Below, one piece after another: positions 45,605 to 57,180 of a stretch of 64,000 nucleotides of DNA (position 1 is the stretch's first letter; every line of letters starts with the position of its first letter). The DNA comes from Hemerocallis citrina (Eukaryota > Streptophyta > Magnoliopsida > Asparagales > Asphodelaceae). Location: positions 868,001 to 932,000 of the forward strand of contig JACEHZ010000198.1 of NCBI GenBank assembly GCA_017893485.1, in the 5' to 3' direction. The position numbers and the translations under genes are program-made. The notes below the pieces were generated by a model, which saw only the letters and a program-made list of their open reading frames with translations, had not been told where the DNA came from and searched no databases.

Positions 45605-48109
45605 ATGTTTCAGCAAAGCTCTAAAGTACACAGCCACAGAAATCACCACGCCACCGACATCCCCCACCGCTTCATGGCCAAGAGAGGAAGAGACGAGGAA
45701 AACAATCGACGCTTGGAACATAGAGGCAACCTAGATGCCAGTGCAGGTGAAGCATCGAGAGGAAGACGTCACTCGATTGCAAAAGAGTTGCGTCCAGACC
45801 ATAGAGGTCTAGCGCACAAAGGATCAGGTCAGTATGAGCATAGAGCTCCGACGAAGAGTGGACGGAGAGCTTCGCCGGAGATGGATAGAGGGGTAGTACA
45901 TCCAACTACGACATACAGAAGGTCATACTTGGAAGCGTCTAAGAGATCCCAAGGGGAACCCGGTCATGGGGAGCTTCGAAGGGGAGGATTCTCGCCGGAG
46001 AGAGAGAGGGTGGTGAAGAAGGTGGACGATGAGGGGAAATGGATTCTTTATAAGCCAAAGCGAGTGAAGAAGGCAGAGAAGGTGAACTCATCATCATCGT
46101 CAGGTCCGGCGACTGCGACAAAGCTCGCACAGTGCCACAAGTGTGCGAGGAGGGGCCATACTATTCACGATTGCCTGAACGACTGGTTCTGCTATGCGTG
46201 TAAAAAGTTCGGCCACATATCGAAGAATTGTCCTAAAATCAATGCGGCGGGAAGCGCTCACTCAAAATCTGCCCCTACAGTCGAGCCTAATGCCGAGGAG
46301 TCAGCAAGATGAATGTGGTTAGGTCGGAGGAAGGTAACGATGGTCGAAAGAAGGTCATCAAGGCGGTGATTACACCAACACCGATTATGGCAGACTTTGA
46401 GAGTAGTCTGTCATACTGTATCATGCTCAAAGTACATATAGGGAACCCATCGATCGAAACCATCAAGGTGATGCTCTCTGACTGCGTTAGACCAACCTCG
46501 AGGTTGAGCTGGGAAGTTCAAAAGGTGAAGGAGGGTGTTCTTAAGGTTTATTGCAAAACGGAAGAGATAATGAGGGAATTGCTAGCAATTGGGAGTCTTG
46601 AGGGTAAGGAGTTTTATGTCATGATGAGTAGGTAGTCGAGAAGCTTTGGTGCGATGAAGATGGATGCATTACCGTCGGTCTGGGTGCGGCTCTTCAACCT
46701 ACCATTTCACTACTGGGTGCGCTCGGGTTTTCAAAACCTGGTTCATAGCTTTGGGTACCTGATAAACATTGATAAGAATACCAATCTTCATCTCAGAAGA
46801 GAATATGCAAGGATCCAAGTAGGGGTTGAGGATCTAAGCTTAATCCCGTCAGTTATCATAGCACAATTTGAGGAGGAGAGGCATGAGATTAAAGTGATTA
46901 TGGAGAGGAAGAAGAAGGTCACGTTCAAGAGCTCACCGAAGTACTCCAGATCGAACTTAGAGATTAGGTTCAATTTCGACCGTAAAGAAGAAGATAAACA
47001 TCATCCATCAGATCCATCTAGATTCAATCTCAACCGTTCAGGGAATGCAGTTCATGTTATCCAGGGAGATCAGATTGCACCATCGGTTCAGAGCCAAATG
47101 AATCTGGGACGTCCAATACAGCACTCACGGGATCATCTTCAAACAGGGGATCGGGTCGACAGCTGTAAAGAAGGTAGGGGGAGTGGTCGCAGGTACTGGG
47201 ATCAGAAGAGATGTGAAGGGGGGAGTAGGGAGCTAGGTGAGAGGGAAGTGATTGCGACAGGCATGACGATAGTACGATGTTCTACACTCGACGATGGGAA
47301 GGCGACAACAAATCCAAATCAGGTGTATATTGCGCGCGCGCGGGGGGGGGGGGGGGGGGAGGGGGGGCACGAAGAGACGTGCAAAGATGATGATGCTATC
47401 TACTGCTGATTTCAGAAAAGCAGTAGACATGGTGGTAAGAGCGGTTACTAAAAATCTCTTTGACGGTGGGCCTGGCCCATAGAAGGTCAGCGATGGGCTA
47501 ATAAGGAATTCTGAAGGTGGTGGGGCTGAAGCACAGGACCTAGATCAGGGCTCAATCAAACTTAGGCCTAAGCTAGGTGAAGAGATGGAGGTTTGCCCAT
47601 CTGATTGACAGATTAGTGTGATTGAGGGGGTGGGTGTAGGCATGGAGGATAGCGATCGAGGAAGAGATAGCAAAAGGGATTACATTGATGGAAAAAGAGA
47701 CCAGGGATACAAAGAGGATTCTTCTAGAGAGGATGGCAGAATTGAAGCATTAGATGGAGTGGGAAATGAGATAATAGACTCGGACTGCAAATTCGAGAAG
47801 TGGGAGAGGAGGGCTAAGGCCCTAACACCAGTTATTCAGGATTGTGTGGAGGTGGAAAACATTGGTCCTAGTGCTGAGATTATGGGGAAGGATCTTGAGG
47901 AAGCAAAGAGAAAGAGCAAGTTACAAATTAACAGATGGGGATCTAAGGGGCCTAGTGAGGAGGACCTCATTAGATCCGCAGCAAAAGCTAAGGAGACAAT
48001 GTCTGCTTGTGGAGGTTCATTCTCAATTTTGAATTTTATTTCTGATGATTTTCTTCGTTATTATGCTAGCATGTTTGGGTTAGATATGGGTTCCTCCAGC
48101 ATAGAATAA
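45605..48109 (+). pseudogene. LINE-2 ORF1, two frames
   Basis: First frame 45605-46312 (235 residues): basic, Arg/Gly-rich, with two CCHC knuckles near its end (CHKCARRGHTIHDC, CYACKKFGHISKNC). Its TGA overlaps the ATG of the next frame by four bases (ATGA at 46309). The second frame carries the DUF4283-like region (VKEGVLKVYCKTEEIMRELL, LPSVWVRLFNLPFHYWVRSG), interrupted by TAG at 46633. At 47342-47367 an 18-G run, an A and seven more Gs shift the frame again; the rest (47618-48109) ends SDDFLRYYASMFGLDMG. Whether the ATGA overlap is natural coupling or an indel is undecided. Confidence 0.7.
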
Positions 48110-48174
48110 ATTACTAGGGTTAAAATCCTTAAAGAGGAAGCCTATAGACTTTGTTTATAGATCTCCCCTTGTAG

Positions 48175-51100
48175 ATGGGATTGGATGGGTTGGATGATTT
48201 TTTAAGTTTTTCCATGTGTTACATCTTTTGGAATGTTAGAGGGATGCGCTCGAAGGTTAAGAATAGATTGGTTAATGATACTATCTCTAGGCTTAAACCG
48301 ACATTGTGCGCTCTTCAAGAAACTAAGATTGCTGAACCGCGTAGTAACGAGTTCGGGGGGCTTAGAACGTTAAGAGATTTTGTTTGGCAGGTCAAACCGT
48401 CTAGGGGTATGTCAGGGGGTATTGCTATGGGTGTTGATTCAAAAGTGTTTGAGATTATTGATGATTTCGTGGATAACTACTCGGTGACCATTATTATTAA
48501 GCGTAAAAGTGATGGTTGGGAACACATGGTTACCTTGGTGTACGGTCCATACAACGCTAGTCATAGAGATAGGTTTTGGGAGGATATACGAACCATTCGT
48601 GGTAGATGGGCTGGCCCGTCGGTCATTGGAGGGGGGGGACTTTAACATTACTAGATTCACTAACGAGCACCGGGGTAGGGGTTCTAATGAGAGGGATAGA
48701 CAACAGTTCAACCGCATTATCAATGACCTTCGTCTAATTGAAATTCAGACGAATGATAAGAGATTTACCTGGACTAACATGCAGGCTAATATGACTTTAG
48801 CAAAACTTGATAGAATTTTGGTTTCTACGGAGTGGGAGGAATTACTCCCATTGGCGTCGGTTAGATCTATTCCAAGATTTACTTCTGACCATATCCCAAT
48901 CATTCTTGAGTGGGAGAATGAGAGAAGGGCGCATTCGCGCCAGTTTAGATTTGAGAAGCGTGGATATTCAGCACTAACATTATAAAGGTTATTGAGGACT
49001 CATAGGAGATAAAGACCAATACTACCGATGCGGTATCCAACTGGAACATCAAACTGAGACGACTGCGAAAGCTCTTAAAGAGATGGGCAAAAAAGGAATA
49101 CGGTGAAACCAATGGAAGAAAAGAGATGCTAGGACTTAGGATTCAAGAATTAGAAACAATCGAAGAAGATAGATGTCTTCAAATAGCGGAATTTGATGAA
49201 TTTTGCCTCCAGCAGATCAGAGCTATATAGAATTGGGGAAATGGAAGAATACTATTGAAGACAAAGATCTAGGATCCAATGGCTCAAGGAAGGAGATTCA
49301 AACATGGCTTTCTTCCATAAGGTGGCTAATGGTACAAGGCGGCACAATCAAATTGGGAGATTATTTGTGGAGGAGGTGTGGACAGAGGATGAGTCAGTAA
49401 TAAGAAACCATATTGACAGGTCTTTTAAAGATCTATTAAGAAAGAAGAGAACGCGCAAATGTAAATTGAGAACAGATATATGGAATGATTCTTCTATTGA
49501 GGGGAGCAATGGCCTGGAAGAGTCATTCTCGGAGGAGGAGGTGCTAAAGGCTATCAAGCTCTTGGGTCAAGATAAGGCGATAGGACCAGATGGGTTTCCA
49601 ATCCTTTTTTACTCAAGATACTGGTCTATCATTAGGAAAGACCTTCTAGACATTTTTCATGGACTGTTTCAGGGAGAGACGCAAATTAAGAGACTTAACT
49701 ATGAGAATGTTATCCTAATTTCAAAGAAAGCGAAGGTTCTTAGAGTGAAGGACCTCAGACCCATCAGTCTGCTAAACGGTTCTTTCAAAATCATCACGAA
49801 AGTGTTGGCGAATAGATTATCCCCACATTTAAACGATATTGTTGATGAGTCACAAAGCGGATTTTTTAAAGGAAGAGATATCCTGGATAGCATCACGTTA
49901 GCCCACGAAATGGTCTTCAAAGGATACAAAGACAAAGTAGATGGTTTTCTTCTCAAATTAGATTTTGAAAAATTCTATGATACTGTGGAGTGGGACTGTG
50001 TGGATGAAGCGCTTAAGCTTAAAGGTTTCGGAGAGAAATAGAGGTTGTCGATGAAGATGTGAGTTAGAAATGGCAAATCTTTCGTCCAATTCAATGGATC
50101 GATAGGAAGGGAAATCAGATGACAGAGAGGACTGAGACATGAAAATCTGCTTTTGCCATTTATTTTTACAATTATTGTCGATGGTTTGGCAGAAATGAAT
50201 AAGAGAGGATAGAGACAGAACTTACCAAAGGGGTTAGAGTGAAAGGAATATATGCACCTCTGTCAATCCTACAATATGCAGACGATACTATTCTGTTTGG
50301 GATGGCTGAGGCGGAAGAAATCATGTCTATTCGTATTTTACTGAGATGCTATGAATATTGGTCTGGATTGGCTGTTAATCTACACAAGAGTTGTGTGGCT
50401 GCACTCAGCAACAACAATGTGAACTCCATTGAGTTAACCTCAACAATGCTCGATTGTGAGATAGAAGAATACCCACTCAAGTACTCAGAAATGCCTATCA
50501 GACCCGAAAAATTGATTAAGAATGACTAGGTCCCACTGGTTGAAAAGACTGAGAAAAAATTGGCCGGATGGAAATGAAAGTTTCTATCTCTTGGAGGTAG
50601 AATTACTCTTATCAATTCCGTTCTTAGTAGTCTACCTACATTCCTGATGTTTATTTATGAGATCCCCAACTGGACTATTGAAAGAATCGATAGATGTAGG
50701 CATCAATTCCTGTGGAGAGGAAATCGCGAGGATAACAAGGGGTTTAATCTGATGAGGTGGGATAAGGTATGTAAGAAGAAAGAGTTCGGTGGACTGAGAA
50801 TAGTCAACCTAAGAGATATGAACAAGGCACTACTTTCTAAATGGTGGTAAAAAATGCACAAACAGCACATGGTGGAGTAATTTGTTCTTGAGATACCGAA
50901 GGAGGAAAATTGTCAGATTCGGAGGAATATGCAAGCAAGGAAAGGTTTCATTCATTTGGAATGGATTTGCTAAGGTTGGGGGATATTTATCATGCAAACA
51001 CGAGGTGTAAGCTAGGAAGAGATAATAATATCAGGTTCTGGAATGACAAATGGTGCGGGGAGAACACCCTACAGTTACTTTTCCCTCAGATTGCGAATAC

Positions 51101-51803
51101 TGTTACTAGGGAGGATGCCCTCGTTGCGGACGTTTGGAAGAATAATAGACTGAGATTTGAACTCAAAGGAAGCCTTTCTAACGATGCTCAGAGACAGTTG
51201 GTGAAACTCAAATCGCTGCTGGAGGAGGAGGGGACTCAGGATAGGGGAGAGGAGGACAAGAGAGAATGGAGATTAAGTTCTAATTGTATATTCTCAGTTA
51301 GCTCTATGTACGGCTTCTTGAATGATGGGGGCATTAGAAATTCTCATGCAAATATCATCTGGAAATCGAAAGTCCCTTCTAAGGTGAAGGCATTCCTTTA
51401 GTTGGTATTGAACAATGTTATCCTCTCCAAAATGAACCTTGGGAAGCGCAACATCCCGATCGATGTGACGTGCGAACACTGTAACACAGGAGAGGAGGAT
51501 ACTAACCACATTTTCATTCTTGGTCCTAGAGCTAGACTTACCTGGGAGGTCATGGGATTGGGCTTTGATACGGTAGAAACACCAAACTGTATCGAGGATT
51601 TTTGGGGTAGCTGGAGAACCAGAAACATTACGAAAGACTATAGGCTCATGTGGGATATTATGGTTGGGGCTATTTTGTGGACTTTGTGGCTTGATAGAAA
51701 TGAGTTTTGCTTCCGTAATACTAGATGTAGATTTCATATGTTATTGCATAAAATTCTGGTTCTAATAGATGCTTGGGCAGGTCAAGCTGGAGCGAGGAAG
51801 TGA
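48175..51803 (+). pseudogene. LINE-2 ORF2 (endonuclease, reverse transcriptase, zf-RVT)
   Basis: Endonuclease from about 48175 (IFWNVRGMRSKVKNRLV, ALQETKIAE, LVYGPYNASHRDRFW). A G-run at 48631-48638 shifts the frame at the GGDFN motif; the second part, 48640-48985, reads DFNITRF and TSDHIPIILEW. Reverse transcriptase 49304-50041: DKAIGPDGFPILFYSRYW, RPISLLNGSFKIITKVLANR, motif A KLDFEKFYDTVEWD. After several stops motif C QYADDTILF lies at about 50270. Continuation: LFLSLGGRITLINS-type text at 50580, then LRIVNLRDMNKALLSKWW. The zf-RVT frame 51402-51803 has CEHCNTGEEDTNHIFILG, in which the last Cys ligand is Gly. The 3' UTR follows. Confidence 0.85.
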
Positions 51804-52098
51804 CTCCGTATGGAGGGAGCAGAATAGTTGACAGGGGGACGACGACTACAGTGACCTCCTAGTTATGTTTGGGCGTATCGAGCAGGAGTTTTCGGTTATT
51901 TTGGGCTTGTATATCTGTCTTCTATGTATGGCAGATTGGGGTTTTTTCTTTTGTATGTACTTCATGTAGTGAACTGGAGTAGATTAGACTTGCAATATTG
52001 GCTACTTTCTGTTTTGTTAATTTTTTTATTAGTAAAATCGGTAACCCCGTTACTTTTATCTTTTTTTTTTTTTTGAAAAAGGAAAGAGAAAACCTACT

Positions 52099-53440
52099 TC
52101 TTCATTTAGGGTTAGTGGTGAAGGATTTTGAAAATACATGCACTATAAGTATCGTAATCAAAAAAACTTTACAGTGTATAGGATTCTTATCATGCAACTC
52201 TCTAAACATTTTTTTTAATTGAAAAGAAAAGACTCTAAATAATTTTAGTTGCAATTACCTATTTGAACTGCATATTGTTCATATTGTACAATTATATAGC
52301 TAATGATGATTGAAAAAAAATATTAATATGTAATTTTTTTTTTTTTTGGTGATTTTTTTTTAATATGTAATTAATATTATGTTACTCATACATTAACTAT
52401 TCATATACTGTCACGTTTATTAAACTAGTATAATATACGTGCGATGCACATATGCAAAAAGTAAAGTCATCAAATTAAATGAATATATATCGAACAAAAA
52501 AATAGTTTATATTTGAATGTTTTTATTTGGACTACATGTGCGGTGCATATTTATTTTTGGTGAATATAGTTGGATGTGTATTAAAATAGTAGAGATTATT
52601 ATGATCGAGAAGAAAATGGTATTAATAATATATTTGTTCTTTTATTATTAAGATAGTTTTTATGATGAATCATCCAGAATAAAAAAATCATACTTTCTTA
52701 TCCACTCAATATAGACTCTTCAGTGTGAAATTTATGATTCTGATTTTTAACTACATATACCACAAAATCAAAGTATTAAAAAGAGATTAATGAAAGGGAA
52801 AAAAAAACAAAAATAACAAAAAACTTTAACTTTCATTGAGTTTGTAAATCAAGGTAAATTAAAAAAATAATGCTACAAGTACTTTTAATATAAGCATTAA
52901 TAAAATTATTGTGTAATATGCATTAATTGAATTTCTATGTGAAATTCAAATAATAGAAATAGTTATGTCATGTATCATCATTTAATTATATAATAATAAA
53001 ATAAACCTTTTTCTCTTATATGTATATCATAACAATTATAATATTAAATTTTACGAAAAAGTTTAACGTAACAGCTGATATATTGAGTTTAACTTAGAAT
53101 ACTCATTTTATAATGAAAAAAGAAATATTCATAATCTACAACTATGAAAATTATGATAGTGGTTACAACTACTTATAACCTAGATATTTTTTCGTTTTTT
53201 TTCTTTTGAATGTCGACTTGCTTCCATAATCTCATAACGGAGATACAAAGACATTAATGTTGCATGCTCGCTCATCAATTTTACCCAAAAAATTGTCACC
53301 AACTATGGGTTTAACAACTTTTATACGGAATCACTGAACCACTTATGAAGTAAGACAACACTGGTTGAGGTTCTGCGGGCATTGGATATAAATGAATATC
53401 TCAATACATATGAAGATTGGTGAATTTGTCCCAAATTTGT
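52099..53440. other. AT-rich spacer with Helitron-like 3' end
   Basis: No gene. At 52425-52449 (minus strand) GTGCATCGCAC forms a hairpin followed by GTATATTATA and CTAG, like the 3' end at 35572. The rest is AT-rich single-copy-looking text. Confidence 0.35.
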
Positions 53441-53454
53441 CACTATATATACGA

Positions 53455-53985
53455 CACGAGGTGAAAGAGGTGTGGTACATCGTCATCGCTGCTACGACCT
53501 GTGTTTATGGGTTGAAAAAAATAATTTTTACTTTTGTGAGACTTGTAATTTTACTTCTGATACTTTAACTCATATATGCATCTTATTTTCTTATGGGCTA
53601 CAGCTGGCCACACGACCGAGAGGAAGGATTTCCAGAATTCCTTCCAGGTAAACGAGTACGATGAGAATGAGGTAGAGTTTGGACCTACCCTAAACTGTGC
53701 GGAGAGACGATATCAAGATACTCATATTCCAGAGTTTTGTTGGAATTACCGCCATATTTGAACTTATTTTCTTTCGTACTTGTTATGTTGTATGTTGATA
53801 TCACTTTTGGAAATGTCCCACCCTCCAGAATGTTGTTGGAGATTTATATTTTATTTCTTGCTTTGTAGTTCGGTGTACTTTCACCCAGCACTCTGGGATT
53901 GTTTTATTAAAATATTATTAATGAAACAAGGTGCGGCATTCCATATTTTTCTTTATGAAAAGGAAAAAAATCTAACAAAATTCTC
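53455..53985 (+). mobile_element. 5'-truncated LINE fragment
   Basis: Begins inside the ORF2 C-terminus (the region aligning with WYIAIAAVTWV of LINE-1, then MHLIFLWATAGH and VNEYDENEVEFGPTL). It continues through the 3' UTR (CCCACCCTCCAG) to the stem-loop at 53901-53927 and a degenerate A-rich tail. Frame broken. Target copies not identified. Confidence 0.8.
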
Positions 53986-54180
53986 ATACGTGGGCCCCAT
54001 ACTTATCTGATTCCAACGACTGCCGATAACTCATTAACTCACTCTTCCACATCATCTCTATGACCATCAATCGAAAAAGGACACCACAATTCCACCTACT
54101 AACAATCTACCCTCTTACTGCAATAATACACACGTGTCGATATGGGAGGAGGAGAAAGAGCTGTTACCTAATTTGCCTAG

Positions 54181-54392
54181 GATAATGCCACGCTAAGTAC
54201 CAAATCCACTACCATTCTCTTCAGTATCTTAAGTGGCACACTTTTATTATAGAGAATGTTTTTTTTTTAGAGATATTAGAGAGAATGTTGAGAGTATGTG
54301 GTAGAACTTTCTAATAGTAATGTGTCAGCTAAAATAAGAAAAGCTAAAATAAGAAAAATAGTGAAATTGGTAGTGAGTGAAGAGCATTATTC
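54181..54392. mobile_element. MITE related to 44836-45008
   Basis: Left ATAATGCCACGCTAAG then CCACTACCATTCTCTTCAG; the right arm is the diverged complement (AGTGAAATTGGTAGTGAG). Duplicated AGCTAAAATAAGAAAA near 54333. Boundaries approximate. Confidence 0.6.
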
Positions 54393-54458
54393 ATTGGAAA
54401 CGTATCGCCACCCTCCTACGCACAGGTCATGAGCAACCTTTTTAGGGATATATCGCTA

Positions 54459-55273
54459 ACGTCCGTGAATAGTTTACCGAAGTGACCCACTTTTTGAAAT
54501 TATTTACCGAACTAATCCACTTTTAAAAGTATTTATCAAATAACTCACTCGCTATCTCAGATAGCGAGTTTGGTTAAAACCTCATCCGTATCTGAGATAA
54601 CTAGTGTATGGTTATGTGTTTTTCCACACTTGTGGGAAAAATTAAAAAATACCAAGTTCATACTCGCTATCTTTGATAGCGAATGTGTTTGTACTACATT
54701 CGCTATCTCAGTTAGCGAGTGTGTTGGTACCACACTCGCTAGCGAGTTTAGATTGGGGAAAAATTTAAAATTTCTTGGGTTTAGACTCGTCGTCTCAGTT
54801 AGCGAGTTTGTTTATACCACACTCGCTAACTGAGATAGCGAGTGTCGTTTGGGAATTTTTTTATAGACTCGCTATCTCAGATCTCTCTCACTTCATCGAA
54901 ATACTCTCTCTCTCTCTCTTCTCTCCTAAATCCAAAAGAAACACACAAACCCTAGCCTACCAACTCGTGAATTTTCCAACAAAATTCGTCCTAAATTTCT
55001 CCAAATTCACTTCATCATTCTCAACCTCCTATACTCCCACTCTCAAACCCCTAAATCATACACCGTGGATCCCGATTTTGGTTATTTTTGTGAACGGTAA
55101 AGAGAAACACATAACCATACATTCGCTATCTCAGATAGCAATGCGGTTTTAACCAAACTCGCTATCTGAGATAGCAAGTGGATCGTTTTGATAAATACTT
55201 TGGGAAAGTGGGTCAGTTTGATAAATACTTTCAAAATGTCGATCGTTTTGATAAAAAATTCAACGTCTGTTAT
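54459..55273. mobile_element. Foldback element FB2 made of palindromic modules
   Basis: Long inverted ends: AACGTCCGTGAAT, GACCCACTTTTTGAAA, ATTTATCAAA and the first module at the left (54459-54600) are repeated in reverse at 55120-55273. About ten modules with arms CTCGCTATCT and AGATAGCGAG around one central base lie at 54547-54880 and 55121-55180. They are often followed by TTTGGTT or GTGTTTGTAC. The middle (54885-55100) has a CT repeat and 5'-UTR-like text with AAACCCTAG, possibly captured from a host gene. The outer phrase CCACTTTT-GAAA-TATTT is shared with FB1. Confidence 0.75.
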
Positions 55274-56042
55274 CACCTGACGTACCCGTTTCGTGGTTGT
55301 GGGACACGTGGGGCCTTTGATTTGAGTGGGTGATCGACACGTGGGACCCGGTTAGATGCGCGATTTGGTCCGTCCAACCTATTTTGCAGGGAGAGCTGAT
55401 TTGCGGTCCACCACTATATAAATTGCAGATTCAGGAATATTCTGTTTATTTAGTAATAATATAGCAAATCAAATTGCGAAAGATGAGTTTGGAATAAATC
55501 TTGCTAATTATAATTTTTGCAAATAGCTGCTTGTTGTGGTAGATGACAAGTAATTGGCAATGCTTTGCACGAGGACTTGGGTAATAAAATTTCATGATTC
55601 CATCTATTCTCTCAAATCAAACATTAAAATAAAATACTTTGGTACTTTTTAAAGGGAAATTTTGAGTACTTGTATTTTTATATTCACATTTATATTCATC
55701 GATAATTGTCCAAAGACAACTGTTTGGTGAAAAAAAAACAGAACCCCAAAAAGTAGAATAAGTTGATTTCTTATCTCATTTACTAAAGACATTAGTGTGT
55801 TTCACTAAAATATAAAAACTTACTATGTAACTTTTTGTGTTTAGTCGGACAAAGTTAATATGTAATTTTATTTGGAGAAAAGTTCAAGATGATATTTTAG
55901 ATTAATCATAAATCTTAAAATAGCATGTCGGAGTTACTAATTAAGTAGTTAACATATTAAATATTTGCCTTCTGCCTTTCGCTGTATGTTTTTCTCTCAT
56001 TTTATGGAAAAAAGCTTTCGATCACCATTATGTTGCGTGCAA
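55274..56042. other. Unassigned AT-rich spacer
   Basis: No gene or repeat recognised. Confidence 0.35.
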
Positions 56043-56427
56043 TAGTGAGTTCCATTAAAAACTTCAAACTGGATCATGACAGTTTTGCACTAAAAAAGAA
56101 ATAAAAAAGCTGTGAATAAGAACAACAAATCCGTGCATATTTGGGTTTCTCTCTGGGTTTCTCTCTCTAAAATTCTAGAGAGATAAATTCTTTCCAAAAA
56201 AAAAAACCCAAGTCAGAGAAAAATCCTAGATATGTGTGGGGGCAGCGGCTAGGGTTCGCCGCCGCCGCCCCGGTGGTCCTCTCCCGCCGTCGCCCCGCTC
56301 CTACCTTACGGCCTGTCGCTCCACATCCCCCATTCCTCCCTCCCTTCTTCTTCCCGGTGCTCTGCAACTCTGCTAGATCGTCCACCCAGTTTGCGAAAGC
56401 AACGCCAGACCACGGAGCAGCGCCGCC

Positions 56428-56528
56428 CTCCTCTGATCGCGGCGCGCCGCCTGCAACATCGCGGCTCCTCTGATCGCGGCGCGCCGCCTGCAACGTCACG
56501 GCTCCTCTGATCGCGGCGCGCCGCCAAC
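56428..56528 (+). repeat. 37-bp CpG-rich tandem repeat
   Basis: Three units starting CTCCTCTGATCGCGGCGCGC at 56428, 56465 and 56502, the third incomplete. Confidence 0.95.
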
Positions 56529-56532
56529 GACG

Positions 56533-57180
56533 ATGTCGGTCGACGCCGCCTTCCGCATCCTGCCGCCATCGTCATGCCTTTCGCCGCGCCGTACCTTACG
56601 ACACCTTCCCTCCCCTTCCGTCTGCCCTTCTGTTGAGCAGTCGGAGGTCTTTTGCCTCCGTCGAGCGATGCTAGCCGCCTCCTTCGCCCAGTCTCGCCGA
56701 CGACGTCGGGTAAGTTGGTTGGTTGGTTGGGGTTTCCGCTCCAGATCTGTTGGCTTTTTGCATTCAGATCTGAGATCTGGGTTGCTTTTGGAGTTGGGGG
56801 TTTGGGGGTGGTTTGATTGGGATTAGGGTTTGGGTTAGATTGGGGTTGGTTGGCCTTGCTAGATGCTTGCCCGGATGTTCTTCGCGCTTGTCACCATGTC
56901 CATACTCTCGGGGCCGATCACGGCGATCTGCGGCTATGATTTGGTTTTTGCGAGGGTTGGTAGTGCGTGTGAAGAAGCCGGGTGTGCTTCTCTATCTGCG
57001 AGTCGCTATGATGAGCGGATTATGATGTTTTGCTCGATTGTGGAGCTTGGGCCCGAAGATAGGGTCCCTCCATGGTGTGCGCTCACTTGTCTCTACTTTC
57101 GGGGTGCTTGTCTCAACTATCGCGGAGCGACTATGTTGCGCCAGAGCATCCTCCCGCGCCTGTTGTCGCGAATGCCATAG
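56533..57180 (+). other. Gene-like first exon, intron and second frame in the retro-insert
   Basis: From ATG 56533 a frame rich in Arg, Ser and Pro runs to a good donor (CGG then GTAAGTTGG, 56709). A candidate intron ends at TTGCTAG (56862), directly followed by ATG at 56863 and a 105-codon frame (MLARMFFALVTMSILSGPIT...) to 57180. I recognise no family. It may be a captured unspliced host 5' region, or chance in GC-rich DNA. A 50-bp segment at 57031-57080 recurs at 57247-57296. Confidence 0.3.

Larger units (their letters stand above)
45601..52080 (+). mobile_element. LINE-2: divergent full-length L1-type LINE
   Basis: Flanks GGAAGAGAAAACTACCT (45584-45600) and GGAAAGAGAAAACCTACT (52081-52098) are near-identical target copies. 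ORF1 starts four bases inside the left end. The 3' end has the stem-loop at 52011-52038 and a T-rich instead of A-rich tail. It is less GC-rich than LINE-1 and only distantly similar in protein, so a separate lineage. Confidence 0.8.
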
